Below are positions 53,141-61,524 of a stretch of DNA of 64,000 nucleotides, piece by piece. The notes under the pieces were generated by a model. It made no database searches. It was given only the letters and a program-made list of their open reading frames with translations, and had not been told where the DNA came from. How positions within the stretch are numbered: position 1 is the stretch's first letter; each line of letters starts with the position of its first letter. Source of the DNA: CAZKCI01 sp964584165 (GTDB lineage: Bacteria; Auribacterota; Erginobacteria; Erginobacterales; CAZKCI01); NCBI GenBank assembly GCA_964584165.1, contig CAZOYW010000009.1, positions 27,854 through 91,853 of the forward strand, in the 5' to 3' direction. The position numbers were made by a program, and so were the translations under genes.

Positions 53141-53395
53141 GACGACCTTTTCCACGGCGAGGATGACGCCGTTACGCTCCACGTTCAGGAAGCCTCCCTC
53201 GGCGTTCTCGAAGGTCCGGACGTTGCCGGATTGGTCCCGGATCAGGATCTTCCCGGCCTGGAGCGCGGCGGAAAGGGGAGCGTGTCCGGAGAGGACCTCG
53301 AGGGAGCCGTGGGCGGCGGGAGCGATGAGCGAGACGGCCTCGCCTTGGAAGACGAGCCTTTCCGGCGTCATGATCTCGACAGTGAAGGAGTTCAT
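53129..53395 (-). CDS. atpC: ATP synthase epsilon subunit, N-terminal domain only
   Basis: The 88 residues cover just the N-terminal beta-sandwich (FTVEIMTPERLVFQGEAVSL, PAAHGSLEVLSGHAPLSAAL, GGFLNVERNGVILAVEKV). The usual C-terminal helical hairpin (to about 135 residues), which inhibits ATP hydrolysis, is missing. The last codons and the stop lie in a GATCAC repeat. Last gene of the atp order, 99 bp after atpD. Confidence 0.92.
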   Translation of the reverse strand: MNSFTVEIMTPERLVFQGEAVSLIAPAAHGSLEVLSGHAPLSAALQAGKILIRDQSGNVRTFENAEGGFLNVERNGVILAVEKVVSDH

Positions 53396-53404
53396 GGCAT
53401 CATT

Positions 53405-53498
53405 ATTTTATAGGTCCTATAGGACTTATAGGTCCTATAGGACCTATAAGCCGCGGCCGGGCCGCCCGCCCGTAGGCCCCGACATAGTCGGGGCCTAC
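53405..53498. repeat. TAGGTCCTATAGG run and GTAGGCCCCGACATAGTCGG palindrome
   Basis: 53405-53450 is a run of taggtcctat/aggacctata units. 53472-53498 is a perfect palindrome (GTAGGCCCCGAC/GTCGGGGCCTAC). Read on the minus strand, its first bases GTAG supply the TAG stop of atpD. Confidence 0.9.
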
Positions 53499-54907
53499 TT
53501 GCTCGCCGCGCGGAGCTTCTCCCCCTTCTCGATCGCCTCCTCGATCGTCCCCACCATGAAGAAGGCCTGCTCGGGCAGCTCGTCGAGCTTGCCGTCCATG
53601 ATCATCTGGAAGCCCTTGATCGCGTCCGGCGGTTTCACGTAGCGGCCGGGGATACCCGAGAAGGGCTCGGCCACGGAGAAGGGCTGGGAGAAGAACTTCT
53701 GGATCTTGCGCGCCCGGTAGACGGTGAGCTTGTCCTCTTCGGAGAGCTCGTCGATCCCGAGGATGGAGATGATGTCCTTCAGGTCCTTGTAGCGCTGGAG
53801 AACCTTCTGGATCCGCATCGCCGTCTCGTAGTGGACGGGCCCGACCAGGCGGGGGTCCAGGATGCGGGAGGTGGAGTCGAGGGGGTCGGCCGCCGGGTAG
53901 ATCCCGAGCTCGGAGATCGCTCGGGAGAGGACGATCTTGGCGTCGAGGTGGGCGAAGATGGCCACGACCGCGGGGTCGGTCAGGTCGTCGGCCGGAACGT
54001 AGACGGCCTGGACCGAGGTGATCGCGCCGTCCCGGGTGGAGGTGATCCGCTCCTCCAGCTCGGCGATCTCGGTGGCGAGGTTGGGCTGGTAGCCGACCGC
54101 CGAGGGCATCCGCCCGAGCAGAGTGGAGACCTCCATCCCGGCCTGGACGTAGCGGTAGACGTTGTCGATGAAGAGAAGGACGTCCTTCTTCCGCTCGTCC
54201 CGGAAATACTCGGCCATGGTCAGGGCCGAGAGCCCCGCCCGGAGCCGGGTCCCCGGCGGTTCGTTCATCTCCCCGAAGACGAGCGCGGTGTGGCCCGCCA
54301 CTCCCGAAGCGTTAAGCTCGAGCCAGAGGTCGTTCCCCTCCCGGGTTCGCTCCCCGATCCCGCCGAAGACGGAGACGCCCCCCTTGACCTGGGCGATGTT
54401 GCGCATCAGCTCCATCACCAGGACGGTCTTCCCCACCCCCGCCCCGCCGAAGAGGCCGACCTTCCCGCCCCGGGGGAAGGGGGCGAGAAGGTCGATCACC
54501 TTGAGGCCGGTCTCCAGGACCGAGGTGACCGGGAGCTGCTCGGTAAAAAGCGGCGCCAGGCGATGGATCGGCTTCCGGGCCGGCGCGCCCGCGAGTTCCC
54601 CCTTCCCGTCCATGGGATCCCCGCGCACGTCGAACATCCTCCCCAAGGTCTCCTCCCCGACCGGGACGCTGATCGGCTTCCCGGTGTCGACCGCCTCCCG
54701 GCCGCGGGCGAGACCCTCGGTGGCCGAGAGGGCCACGCAGCGAACGGTGTTGTTCCCGATCAGCTGGACCACCTCCAGCATCATTTCGGCCCTCGCCTGG
54801 GGATCGCGGAGGGTGAGGGCGTTGTAGAGGCGGGGGGTGTCCTTCGATTCGGAAAAGCGCACGTCCACGATCGGTCCGATCACCTGCACCACTTTGCCTT
54901 TAGCCAT
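53495..54907 (-). CDS. atpD: F1Fo ATP synthase beta subunit
   Basis: The 470-residue catalytic subunit shows Walker A GGAGVGKTVLVMELM, FGEMNEPPGTRLRAGLSALT and the DELSEEDKLTVYRARKIQKF helix. Start ATG at 54907, four bases after atpG. It makes ATP from ADP and phosphate on the cytoplasmic F1 head. The stop codon belongs to the GTAGGCCCCG palindrome. Confidence 0.98.
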   Translation of the reverse strand: MAKGKVVQVIGPIVDVRFSESKDTPRLYNALTLRDPQARAEMMLEVVQLIGNNTVRCVALSATEGLARGREAVDTGKPISVPVGEETLGRMFDVRGDPMDGKGELAGAPARKPIHRLAPLFTEQLPVTSVLETGLKVIDLLAPFPRGGKVGLFGGAGVGKTVLVMELMRNIAQVKGGVSVFGGIGERTREGNDLWLELNASGVAGHTALVFGEMNEPPGTRLRAGLSALTMAEYFRDERKKDVLLFIDNVYRYVQAGMEVSTLLGRMPSAVGYQPNLATEIAELEERITSTRDGAITSVQAVYVPADDLTDPAVVAIFAHLDAKIVLSRAISELGIYPAADPLDSTSRILDPRLVGPVHYETAMRIQKVLQRYKDLKDIISILGIDELSEEDKLTVYRARKIQKFFSQPFSVAEPFSGIPGRYVKPPDAIKGFQMIMDGKLDELPEQAFFMVGTIEEAIEKGEKLRAASK

Positions 54908-54910
54908 GGT

Positions 54911-55765
54911 CTATCTCCTCAAGGCCTCGGCCGAGGAGATCACCTCGGTGATGTCCCGGGTGATCTCCGCCTGCCGGATTTTGTTCCGTTGGATGATCAG
55001 GGTGTCGAAGAGCTCGGAGGCGTTCTCGGTCGCCTCGTGCATGGCCCAGGCCCGGATCGCCTGCTCGGTGGCGAAGGCGGCGAGCATCGCCCGGGAGAGG
55101 GCGGCGGAGAGGAACGCGGGCAGAAGGACCGCGAGGAGCTCGCCCGGCGACGGCTCGGAGAGGCGGGCGCCGGAGGCGGCGGGGGGGCGCTCGACGGGGA
55201 GAAAGCGCTCCAGGACCGGCGCGTAGCGGCGGGAGGCGTCGCGGGCGGTGTAGAGGAGGTGGACGGCGGAGGCCTTCCCGGAGAGGAAAAAGCCGGCGAG
55301 CCGGGACGCGATCTCCTCGGCGACCTCCCTCCGGTAGCGCCCGAAGAGGCCGGGATAGGAGGCGGCCACTCCGAACCCCCTCCGCTGAAAATGGCTTATC
55401 CCCTTCTTCCCGATCAGGACGAGGGCGGGCTTCTCCCCGGCGCGCTCGCGGAGGAACGCCCCCGCCCGGTTGAGCACGGCGGTGTTGTAGGAGCCGCAGA
55501 GGCCGGAGTCGGAGGTGAAGAGGCAGAGGAGCGGCGCGGACGCCGCGCGGGAGGGAACGAGGAGGGGATGGGAGTGCTCGGGGAAGGCGGCGAGGACTCC
55601 GTTGAGCATCCCCCGGAGAACCGAGAAATACCGCTCGCCGGCGAGGAGCCCCCTCTCCAGGGAGCGGATCTTGGAGGAGGCGACCATCTCCATCGCCCCG
55701 GTCATCTTGTGGATGGACTCCACGGAGCGGATGCGGCGGCGGATCTGCCTGAGCGATTCGGCCAT
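54911..55765 (-). CDS. atpG: F1Fo ATP synthase gamma subunit
   Basis: The 284-residue rotor shaft has the N-terminal RRRIRSVESIHKMTGAMEMV (A/S-S-K motif), CLFTSDSGLCGSYNTAVLN and the C-terminal RAMHEATENASELFDTLIIQ-type helix. Start ATG at 55765, 223 bp after atpA; the gap is filled with repeats. Confidence 0.96.
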   Translation of the reverse strand: MAESLRQIRRRIRSVESIHKMTGAMEMVASSKIRSLERGLLAGERYFSVLRGMLNGVLAAFPEHSHPLLVPSRAASAPLLCLFTSDSGLCGSYNTAVLNRAGAFLRERAGEKPALVLIGKKGISHFQRRGFGVAASYPGLFGRYRREVAEEIASRLAGFFLSGKASAVHLLYTARDASRRYAPVLERFLPVERPPAASGARLSEPSPGELLAVLLPAFLSAALSRAMLAAFATEQAIRAWAMHEATENASELFDTLIIQRNKIRQAEITRDITEVISSAEALRR

Positions 55766-55767
55766 GG

Positions 55768-55975
55768 CGGGGAGATTCAGTAATCAGTAATCAGTGATCA
55801 GTGATCAGTAATCAGTGATCAGCTCCGTAGGCGCGGACATTTGATTCACCTTGCTGCGTTTCCAGATAATCATCCCGACGCATGCGTCGGGGCATATCCG
55901 CGCGGCGAGACGGTCCGCGGACCTCAAAATCCGCGGCTGCGGTCCGGATACCCCGGCGCGCCAAGGGACGCGGAC
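55768..55975. repeat. CAGTGATCAGTAATCAG run and GCGCGGACATTTG/GCGGACC palindromes
   Basis: 55775-55822 is a run of cagtaatcag/cagtgatcag units. From 55826 to 55975 are GTAGGCGCGGACATTTGA, CCCGACGCATGCGTCGGGGC (a perfect inner palindrome) and GGTCCGCGGACC-type segments. This splits atpA from atpG; no gene is seen. Confidence 0.8.
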
Positions 55976-55988
55976 CGGAGCAAAAAGC

Positions 55989-57518
55989 CTATTTCTTCTC
56001 CGGGGGAGAGAAAATGCCCGCGAAGTCGGCGATCGCCCCGTCCAGGGACTGGATCAGGGCCGGCGAGAGCGCCCGCTCCCGATCGATGGAGGCGAGGAGA
56101 CCGGAATGCTTCGACTTCAGGAAGGCGCGAAACTCCGCCTCGTAACGTCCCGCCGCCTCGCGGGGGAATCCATCCAGCGCCCCCCGGGTCCCGGCGTAGA
56201 TGATCGCCACCTGCTCGGAGAGAGGGAGCGGGGAGAGGAGGTCCTGCCGGAGGAGTTCCACCATCCGCTCGCCCCGCGTGAGCTGGGCTAAAGTGGCCTT
56301 GTCGAGCTCGCTTCCGAACTGGGTGAAGCCGGCCAACTCGCGGTACTGGGCGAGGTCAAGGCGGAGCTGGGCGGCCACTTGGCGCATCGCCTTTTCCTGG
56401 GCCTTTCCGCCCACCCGGGAGACCGAAAGCCCGACGTTGACCGCCGGCCGGATCCCGGCGTAGAAGAGGTCGCTCTCCAGATAGATCTGGCCGTCGGTGA
56501 TGGAGATGACGTTGGTCGGGATGTAGCTCGAGATGTCGCCGGCCTGGGTCTCGATGATCGGGAGGGCCGTCATCGAGCCGCCCCCTTTTTCCTTCGAGAG
56601 CTTGGCCGCCCGCTCCAGGAGTCGGGAGTGGAGGTAGGAGACGTCGCCGGGGTAGGCCTCCCGCCCCGGAGGCCGGCGGAGGAGGAGCGAGATCTGCCGG
56701 TAGGCCTGGGCGTGCTTGGAGAGGTCGTCGTAGACGACCAGGGCGTGGCGGCCCGAATACATCCATTCCTCGGCGATGGCGCAGCCCGTGTAGGGGGCGA
56801 GGTACTGGACCGCCGCCGAGGACCGGGCGGCGGCGTTGACGATGACGGTGTAGTCCATCGCCCCGAATTTCTTCAGGGTCTCGTGGAGCGCGACCACGGT
56901 GGAGACCTTCTGGCCGATGGCGACGTAGACGCAGAGGACGTCCCTGCCCTTCTGGTTGAGGATGGCGTCGACGGCGATCGCGGACTTGCCGGTCTGGCGG
57001 TCGCCGATGATCAACTCCCGCTGGCCCCGGCCGATCGGGATCATGGAGTCGATCGCCTTGATCCCGGTGGGGAGGGGCTCGGTCACGGGCTCCCGGTCGA
57101 TGACGGAGGGTCCGGTGGCCTCCAGGGGGCGGGTTTTGGCGAAGGAGATCGGGGCGCCGCCGTCGAGCGGCTGGCCGGCGATGTTGACCACCCTCCCCAG
57201 AAGCTCGTCCCCCACCGCCACCTGCATCACCTGTCCGGTCCGGGTGACCAGGTCCCCCTCCTTGATCTCCTGGTCCGGGTTCTCGGCCCCCAGGACCACC
57301 GCCCCGACGCTGTCTTCCTCGAGGTTCAGCACCAGGCCGAAGAGGTTGTCGCGGAACTTGACCACCTCGCCCATCATCGCCTCGTCCAGCCCCCAGATCC
57401 GGGCCACCGCGTCGCCCACCTGCACCACCCGGCCGGTGGACTCCGCCTTCACCTGGGAGCGGTAGCGTTCAAAGGCCTTGCGAATGTCCGCCGTTATGTC
57501 TTCCGTCCGTATTGCCAT
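55989..57518 (-). CDS. atpA: F1Fo ATP synthase alpha subunit
   Basis: The 509-residue subunit has the P-loop GDRQTGKSAIAVDAIL and the regulatory site PIGRGQRELIIG, with GRVVQVGDAVARIWGLDEAM in the N-terminal barrel. Start ATG at 57518 (MAIRTEDITADIRKAFE), chosen over an upstream in-frame ATG in repeat sequence. It pairs with beta in the F1 head. Confidence 0.98.
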   Translation of the reverse strand: MAIRTEDITADIRKAFERYRSQVKAESTGRVVQVGDAVARIWGLDEAMMGEVVKFRDNLFGLVLNLEEDSVGAVVLGAENPDQEIKEGDLVTRTGQVMQVAVGDELLGRVVNIAGQPLDGGAPISFAKTRPLEATGPSVIDREPVTEPLPTGIKAIDSMIPIGRGQRELIIGDRQTGKSAIAVDAILNQKGRDVLCVYVAIGQKVSTVVALHETLKKFGAMDYTVIVNAAARSSAAVQYLAPYTGCAIAEEWMYSGRHALVVYDDLSKHAQAYRQISLLLRRPPGREAYPGDVSYLHSRLLERAAKLSKEKGGGSMTALPIIETQAGDISSYIPTNVISITDGQIYLESDLFYAGIRPAVNVGLSVSRVGGKAQEKAMRQVAAQLRLDLAQYRELAGFTQFGSELDKATLAQLTRGERMVELLRQDLLSPLPLSEQVAIIYAGTRGALDGFPREAAGRYEAEFRAFLKSKHSGLLASIDRERALSPALIQSLDGAIADFAGIFSPPEKK

Positions 57519-57559
57519 GGCTCGTGTTTCCGTGGTTCGGATCTCGCTGGCCGCCGGTT

Positions 57560-57606
57560 GCAGGCCCAAATTGCGTTCGGGCGCGCCGGTTCGCAGAACC
57601 GGCCTA
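57560..57606. repeat. GTAGGCCGGTTCTGCGAACC palindrome at the end of atpH
   Basis: GCCGGTTC/GAACCGGC hairpin of the same family as the 14501 array. On the minus strand its GTAG gives the TAG stop of atpH. Confidence 0.9.
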
Positions 57607-58140
57607 CAAAACCCGCAGGCTTTCGCGCAGCCCGTCGAGGCGGGCGCGCAGCGATCCGTCGAATTGAGTGCTCCCGACCAGCGCCTTCACCCCCCCGATC
57701 AGGGAGGGGTCGCGGGCGCAGGAGAGGACGAGCTTTCTCCCGATCCTCTTCTCCAGCCTGGACCGGACCGCCTCCGCCTCGGCCGGGGCGACGGGATAGG
57801 CGCTCGTGAGCACCGCCTCGGCCTCCGTGTCCCGCTGGCCGAGAGCGAGGATGCGGTCGATGATCGCCGGCAGGATGGCGGCCCGCCCGCGCGCGGCGGC
57901 GAGCTTCAGGAAGAGGACGAACTCGGCCGAAAACCTCTTGGCGAAGAGGGAGTCGATCAAGTCGGCCTTCTCGGCTTCGCTTAACCCCGGACCGGCGAGC
58001 ATCTCCGAGAGCTCGGGGGACGCGGCCATCACCTTCCCCAGGGCCGCGATCTCGTCCAGGGCCCGCTCCCGGCCCAGGGTCTGGGACAGGCATCCCAGGT
58101 AGGTCTCGGCGATGCGGTCGGCGGCCAGGTTGAGCTTCAT
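57604..58140 (-). CDS. atpH: F1Fo ATP synthase delta subunit
   Basis: The 178-residue stator protein has AADRIAETYLGCLSQTLG at the start and the C-terminal DPSLIGGVKALVGSTQFDGS with LRARLDGL, as in the OSCP/delta family. The ATG overlaps the atpF stop (ATGA). The stop TAG is in a GTAGGCCGG palindrome. Confidence 0.95.
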   Translation of the reverse strand: MKLNLAADRIAETYLGCLSQTLGRERALDEIAALGKVMAASPELSEMLAGPGLSEAEKADLIDSLFAKRFSAEFVLFLKLAAARGRAAILPAIIDRILALGQRDTEAEAVLTSAYPVAPAEAEAVRSRLEKRIGRKLVLSCARDPSLIGGVKALVGSTQFDGSLRARLDGLRESLRVL

Positions 58141-58649
58141 GGGCGCGGACCGGGGGCGGGGGACTCCGCCGGGCGTTCGAGGTCGCGCAGGAACTCCTCG
58201 ACCAGGCGCCGATCCTTCTCGGCGGTCATCTTCTCGCCGAGGATACGCTCGGTGGCCGCGAGGACCAGGTCGCCGATCTCCCGGCGCAGGCGAAGGCGGG
58301 CCGCCTCGACGTCCCGCGCGGCGTCGAGGCGGGAGCGGGCGATGACCTTCTCCGCCTCGTCCCGCGCGGAGCGGACGATCCCCTCGGCGGCTTTCGCCCC
58401 CTCGGCCGCGGCCGCGTCGATCGTGGACCGGGAGGCCTTCTCCAGATCCCGCACCTTCGCCTCGTAGGCGGCCAGCGCCTCCCGGATCCTCGCCTCGTCG
58501 GAGGCGATCCGGGCCTGTTCGGAGGCGACCTTCTGGCGGCGCTCGTCGAGGAGCGCGCGGATCGGCTTCCAGCCGAAGGCGGTGAAAAGCCAGAGGAGGA
58601 TGAGGAAGCCGATCAGCTGGGCGACGATCTGCGTGAGACTGATGTCCAT
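58137..58649 (-). CDS. atpF: F1Fo ATP synthase b subunit
   Basis: The 170-residue subunit has a single N-terminal membrane helix (LIGFLILLWLFTAFGW), then a long charged coiled coil (EARIREALAAYEAKVRDLEK). It is the peripheral stalk. A single b gene and no b' partner is visible. Confidence 0.95.
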   Translation of the reverse strand: MDISLTQIVAQLIGFLILLWLFTAFGWKPIRALLDERRQKVASEQARIASDEARIREALAAYEAKVRDLEKASRSTIDAAAAEGAKAAEGIVRSARDEAEKVIARSRLDAARDVEAARLRLRREIGDLVLAATERILGEKMTAEKDRRLVEEFLRDLERPAESPAPGPRP

Positions 58650-58709
58650 GGGGAGAAGACGGTGATCAGTAATCAGCGATCAGTGATCAGTTACTGATTG
58701 GTTGCTGCT

Positions 58710-58949
58710 TTATTTAAGCATCCCCTTGAGCATCAGCACCGTCACCCAGGAGAGGATGAAGATCCCCTCGATCAGGGCGCAGAGGACGAGCGTGTTGACC
58801 AGGATCTTGTTGGCGGCCTCCGGCTGGCGGCCGATCGCCTCCATCGCGCGGGCGATGGCGAGCCCCAGACCGATCCCCGCGCCCAGCGCGGCCAGTCCCA
58901 GACCGATCGGAAGCCCCAGCCCCAGTCCCAGGATTGCTTGCGATGTCAT
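58710..58949 (-). CDS. atpE: F1Fo ATP synthase c subunit, probably H+-type
   Basis: A 79-residue hairpin of two helices with the GRQPEA loop. The ion-binding Glu is in LCALIEGIFIL. The Na+-type signature (Gln in helix 1 after GAGIG, and Thr/Ser after the Glu) is not seen: helix 1 has GAGIGLGLAIARAM and the Glu is followed by Gly, so proton coupling is more likely. Start at ATG 58949 with GGAG seven bases upstream; an ATG at 58955 overlaps the atpB stop but is too near the GGAG. Confidence 0.95.
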   Translation of the reverse strand: MTSQAILGLGLGLPIGLGLAALGAGIGLGLAIARAMEAIGRQPEAANKILVNTLVLCALIEGIFILSWVTVLMLKGMLK

Positions 58950-58951
58950 GG

Positions 58952-59692
58952 TCATTCTCCTTTCTCTTCCGGCATGATCAGTGAAAAGTAGATGGTGGTA
59001 AGCGTGGCGAAGACCAACGCCTGCACCACGGCGGTGAGAACGGCGAGGAGCATAGTGAAGAGGACCAGGGGCGTCCAGAGGATTCCGAAGCTGCTGATCA
59101 GGGAGACCACGGTGTCGTCGCCCCAGATGTTCCCGAAGAGTCGCATGGAGAGGGTGAGCGGGCGGATCAGCTCGGACAGGAAATGGGTGGCGAAGACCAT
59201 GAGGGGAAGGATGACCGAGTAGAGGATGGCGCCGCGGGGCTTCCCCGCCAGATGGTCGGCGTAGCGCCAGGGCCCGAGTTCCTTGAAGGCGACGAACTGG
59301 ACGGAAACGAAGACGCAGAGGGCAAGCGCGATGGTGGTCGCCGCGCTCGCGGTGCCGGATTTGAGGCCGGGGACGAGCCCCATCAGGTTCATCACTAGGA
59401 TATAGATGAAGAGCGCGCTGATGAAGGGGACGAACTTTTTCCCCCGCGGCCCCATGATCCCGGTGACGAAGCCGTCCATCCCCTCGCAGAGGAGCTCGGC
59501 CGCCGCCTGAATCCGCCCCGGAACCGGGCCGGGCCGCCGCAGGGCGAGGCGGAAGAAGAGGAGGACCAGGCTGCCGGCGAGGAGGGCGAAGATCACCGGC
59601 TCCGCCGCCCGCAGGGCGGCGGCGAGGGCACCGCCGCCGAGGGCCGCGGCCAAAAGGTCGACCAGGGAGGGGAAGCCGATTTCGCCGTTCAT
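58952..59692 (-). CDS. atpB: F1Fo ATP synthase a subunit
   Basis: The 246-residue channel subunit shows ELIRPLTLSMRLFGNIWGDD, which includes the essential Arg, and the Gln/Asn-rich end VQALVFATLTTIYFSLIM. The start is the ATG at 59692 (MNGEIGFPSLVDLL); an in-frame GTG at 59719 is within a repeat. First gene of the atp order; no atpI is seen upstream. Confidence 0.95.
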   Translation of the reverse strand: MNGEIGFPSLVDLLAAALGGGALAAALRAAEPVIFALLAGSLVLLFFRLALRRPGPVPGRIQAAAELLCEGMDGFVTGIMGPRGKKFVPFISALFIYILVMNLMGLVPGLKSGTASAATTIALALCVFVSVQFVAFKELGPWRYADHLAGKPRGAILYSVILPLMVFATHFLSELIRPLTLSMRLFGNIWGDDTVVSLISSFGILWTPLVLFTMLLAVLTAVVQALVFATLTTIYFSLIMPEEKGE

Positions 59693-59719
59693 GGGCTGGA
59701 AGAAGGTTTTAGGGTTCAC

Positions 59720-59975
59720 GGTTCAAAGGTTCAGCGGTTGAAAGCAACGGCGCGCCGGAACCAGGCCAACCGTGAACCGCTGAACCGTGAACCATTCAAT
59801 TATTTTTATTGTAAGCGATCCACTTCCGATCGACTACACTAATGTCGGTGATTGCACACTTCCCCTCTCTGCGTCATCCGTGGGAGCGCCCTCCCGGGCG
59901 CGATTCTCATCGGCCGGGATCGGGCCGGGGACGGCCCTCCCACCGGCCAACCCGAACCGTCAGAGGACGCCATCC
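59720..59975. other. Divergent intergenic region with GGTTCACGGTTCA repeats
   Basis: This gap separates the atp genes (minus) from the metallo-beta-lactamase gene (plus). It has ggttcacggttcaaaggttcagcggtt and its inverse (59712-59792), an AT-rich stretch (59793-59815) that may hold promoters, and GTGGGAGCGCCCTCCCGGGC at 59880-59899. I could not define a promoter with confidence. No gene is seen. Confidence 0.6.
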
Positions 59976-61385
59976 ATGATCAAGATCACCTTTCTCGGCG
60001 CGGCGCAGTCGGTCACCGGTTCCCGCCACCTCCTGGAAGCGGACGGGGTCCGCCTCCTCCTCGACTGCGGCCTCTTCCAAGAGCGGGAGCTCACCCACCG
60101 CGACTGGGAACCCTTCCCGGTCGACCCGGCCACCATCGACGCCGTGATCCTGACCCACGCCCACCTCGACCATTGCGGCTACCTCCCCCGCCTGGTCCGG
60201 CAGGGCTTCCGGGGCCGGATCTACTGCACTCCCCCGACCGCCGAGATCGCCCGCCTCACTCTCCTCGACTCGGCCGCCTTGCAGGAGGAAGACGCCGCCT
60301 ACAAGAAAAAGCGGCACCTGCGGGAGAAGCGGGCCGGGCGCTATCCCGAGGAGCCGCTCTACACGGTGAACGACGCCAAGAACGTCATCCCCCGCTTCCA
60401 GATGCACGACTACGGGGAGACCTGGCGGGTGAACGGGGCGATCGCCGGCGTCTTCCGGAACTCCAGCCACATCCTCGGCGCCTCGATCGTGGAGCTCGCG
60501 ATCAAGACCGGGGGGGCGGAGAAGGCCTTCGTCTTCACCGGCGACCTCGGCCGGTCCGGGAACCCCCTCCTCCCCGCGCCCGACTCCTTCGGCTCCGCCG
60601 ACTGGCTGGTGATCGAGTCCACCTACGGGAACCGCCGGCACGAGGAGCACGCCGATTCCCTGGAGACTATGGCCCGGGTGGTCAGCGAGACGGCGCGGGC
60701 GGGCGGGAAGGTCCTGATCCCGGTCTTCGCCATCGAGCGCGTGCAGGAGATCATGTACCACATGATCCAGCTCATGGTCCAGAAGCGGATCCCCCGGGTC
60801 ACCACCTTCCTGGACAGCCCGCTCGCGATCGAGATCACCAAGATCTACATGAAATTCCCCCGCTACTTCTCTCCGGGCACGCTCGACTTCTTCCGTTCGC
60901 CCGAGGCGCTCGACGCCCGGACCCTCTTCCACGCCACCCCCACCGCCGAGGCCTCGAAGAAGATCAACCAGCACGCCGGGCCCGCCGTGATCATGGCGGG
61001 ATCGGGGATGTGCACGGGGGGGCGGATCAAGCACCACCTCGCCCTTCTCCTCGAGCGGACCGAGACCGCCGTCCTTTTCGCCGGCTACCAGGCCCGGGGG
61101 ACGCTGGGGCGCGCGATCCTCGACCGCCCCCGGGAGGTCCGCATCTTCGGCGAGCTCCACCCTCTCCGGGCCCGGATCGAGCGGATCGACGGCTTCTCCG
61201 GCCACGCCGACCGCGAGGAGCTCCTGGGGTGGGTGACGGGCTCTCCCCGCCGGCCGAAGAAGATCTTCGTGGTCCACGGGGAGAAGGAGTCGGCCGATTC
61301 ACTCGCCGCGGCCCTGCGGGAGCGGACGCAGGCCGAGACCGTCGTCCCGCCGCTCCTCGACGAGCATCTCCTGCAGACACAATAA
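59976..61385 (+). CDS. Beta-CASP metallo-beta-lactamase (RNA exonuclease-like)
   Basis: The 469-residue protein starts at an ATG at 59976 (MIKITFLGAAQSVTGSRHLL). It has the zinc motif LTHAHLDHCGYLPRLV (HxHxDH), VFTGDLGRSGNPLL, the beta-CASP motifs ESTYGNR, VIMAGSGMCTGGRIKHH and the RMMBL segment RIDGFSGHADREELLGW with VVHGEKESADS. These features match the YsgJ/CPSF73-like family that processes RNA ends. The upstream in-frame extension to 59787 is repeat sequence and was not used. Confidence 0.93.
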   Translation: MIKITFLGAAQSVTGSRHLLEADGVRLLLDCGLFQERELTHRDWEPFPVDPATIDAVILTHAHLDHCGYLPRLVRQGFRGRIYCTPPTAEIARLTLLDSAALQEEDAAYKKKRHLREKRAGRYPEEPLYTVNDAKNVIPRFQMHDYGETWRVNGAIAGVFRNSSHILGASIVELAIKTGGAEKAFVFTGDLGRSGNPLLPAPDSFGSADWLVIESTYGNRRHEEHADSLETMARVVSETARAGGKVLIPVFAIERVQEIMYHMIQLMVQKRIPRVTTFLDSPLAIEITKIYMKFPRYFSPGTLDFFRSPEALDARTLFHATPTAEASKKINQHAGPAVIMAGSGMCTGGRIKHHLALLLERTETAVLFAGYQARGTLGRAILDRPREVRIFGELHPLRARIERIDGFSGHADREELLGWVTGSPRRPKKIFVVHGEKESADSLAAALRERTQAETVVPPLLDEHLLQTQ

Positions 61386-61386
61386 A

Positions 61387-61470
61387 TAGGACAGGCAAGG
61401 CAGGAACGGCAGGACAGGCAGGAACAGCAGGAACACAGGAAAGGCAGGAAGGGCAGGAAGGCGCCTCCAC
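61387..61470. repeat. GGCAGGAA/GGACAGGCA simple repeat
   Basis: About ten degenerate 9-10 base units (ggcaggaac, ggacaggca) follow the metallo-beta-lactamase stop. Confidence 0.8.
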
Positions 61471-61524
61471 GAGCGCGGCAGCGCACGCTCCCCCGGGGAG
61501 TTTGTGGGAGCGACATTAACAAAG

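Noticed and set aside
59787..59975. Longer start for the metallo-beta-lactamase gene
   Set aside because: The additional 63 codons are repeat and AT-rich spacer sequence, while the family N-terminus MIKITFLGAAQSVTGS begins at 59976.
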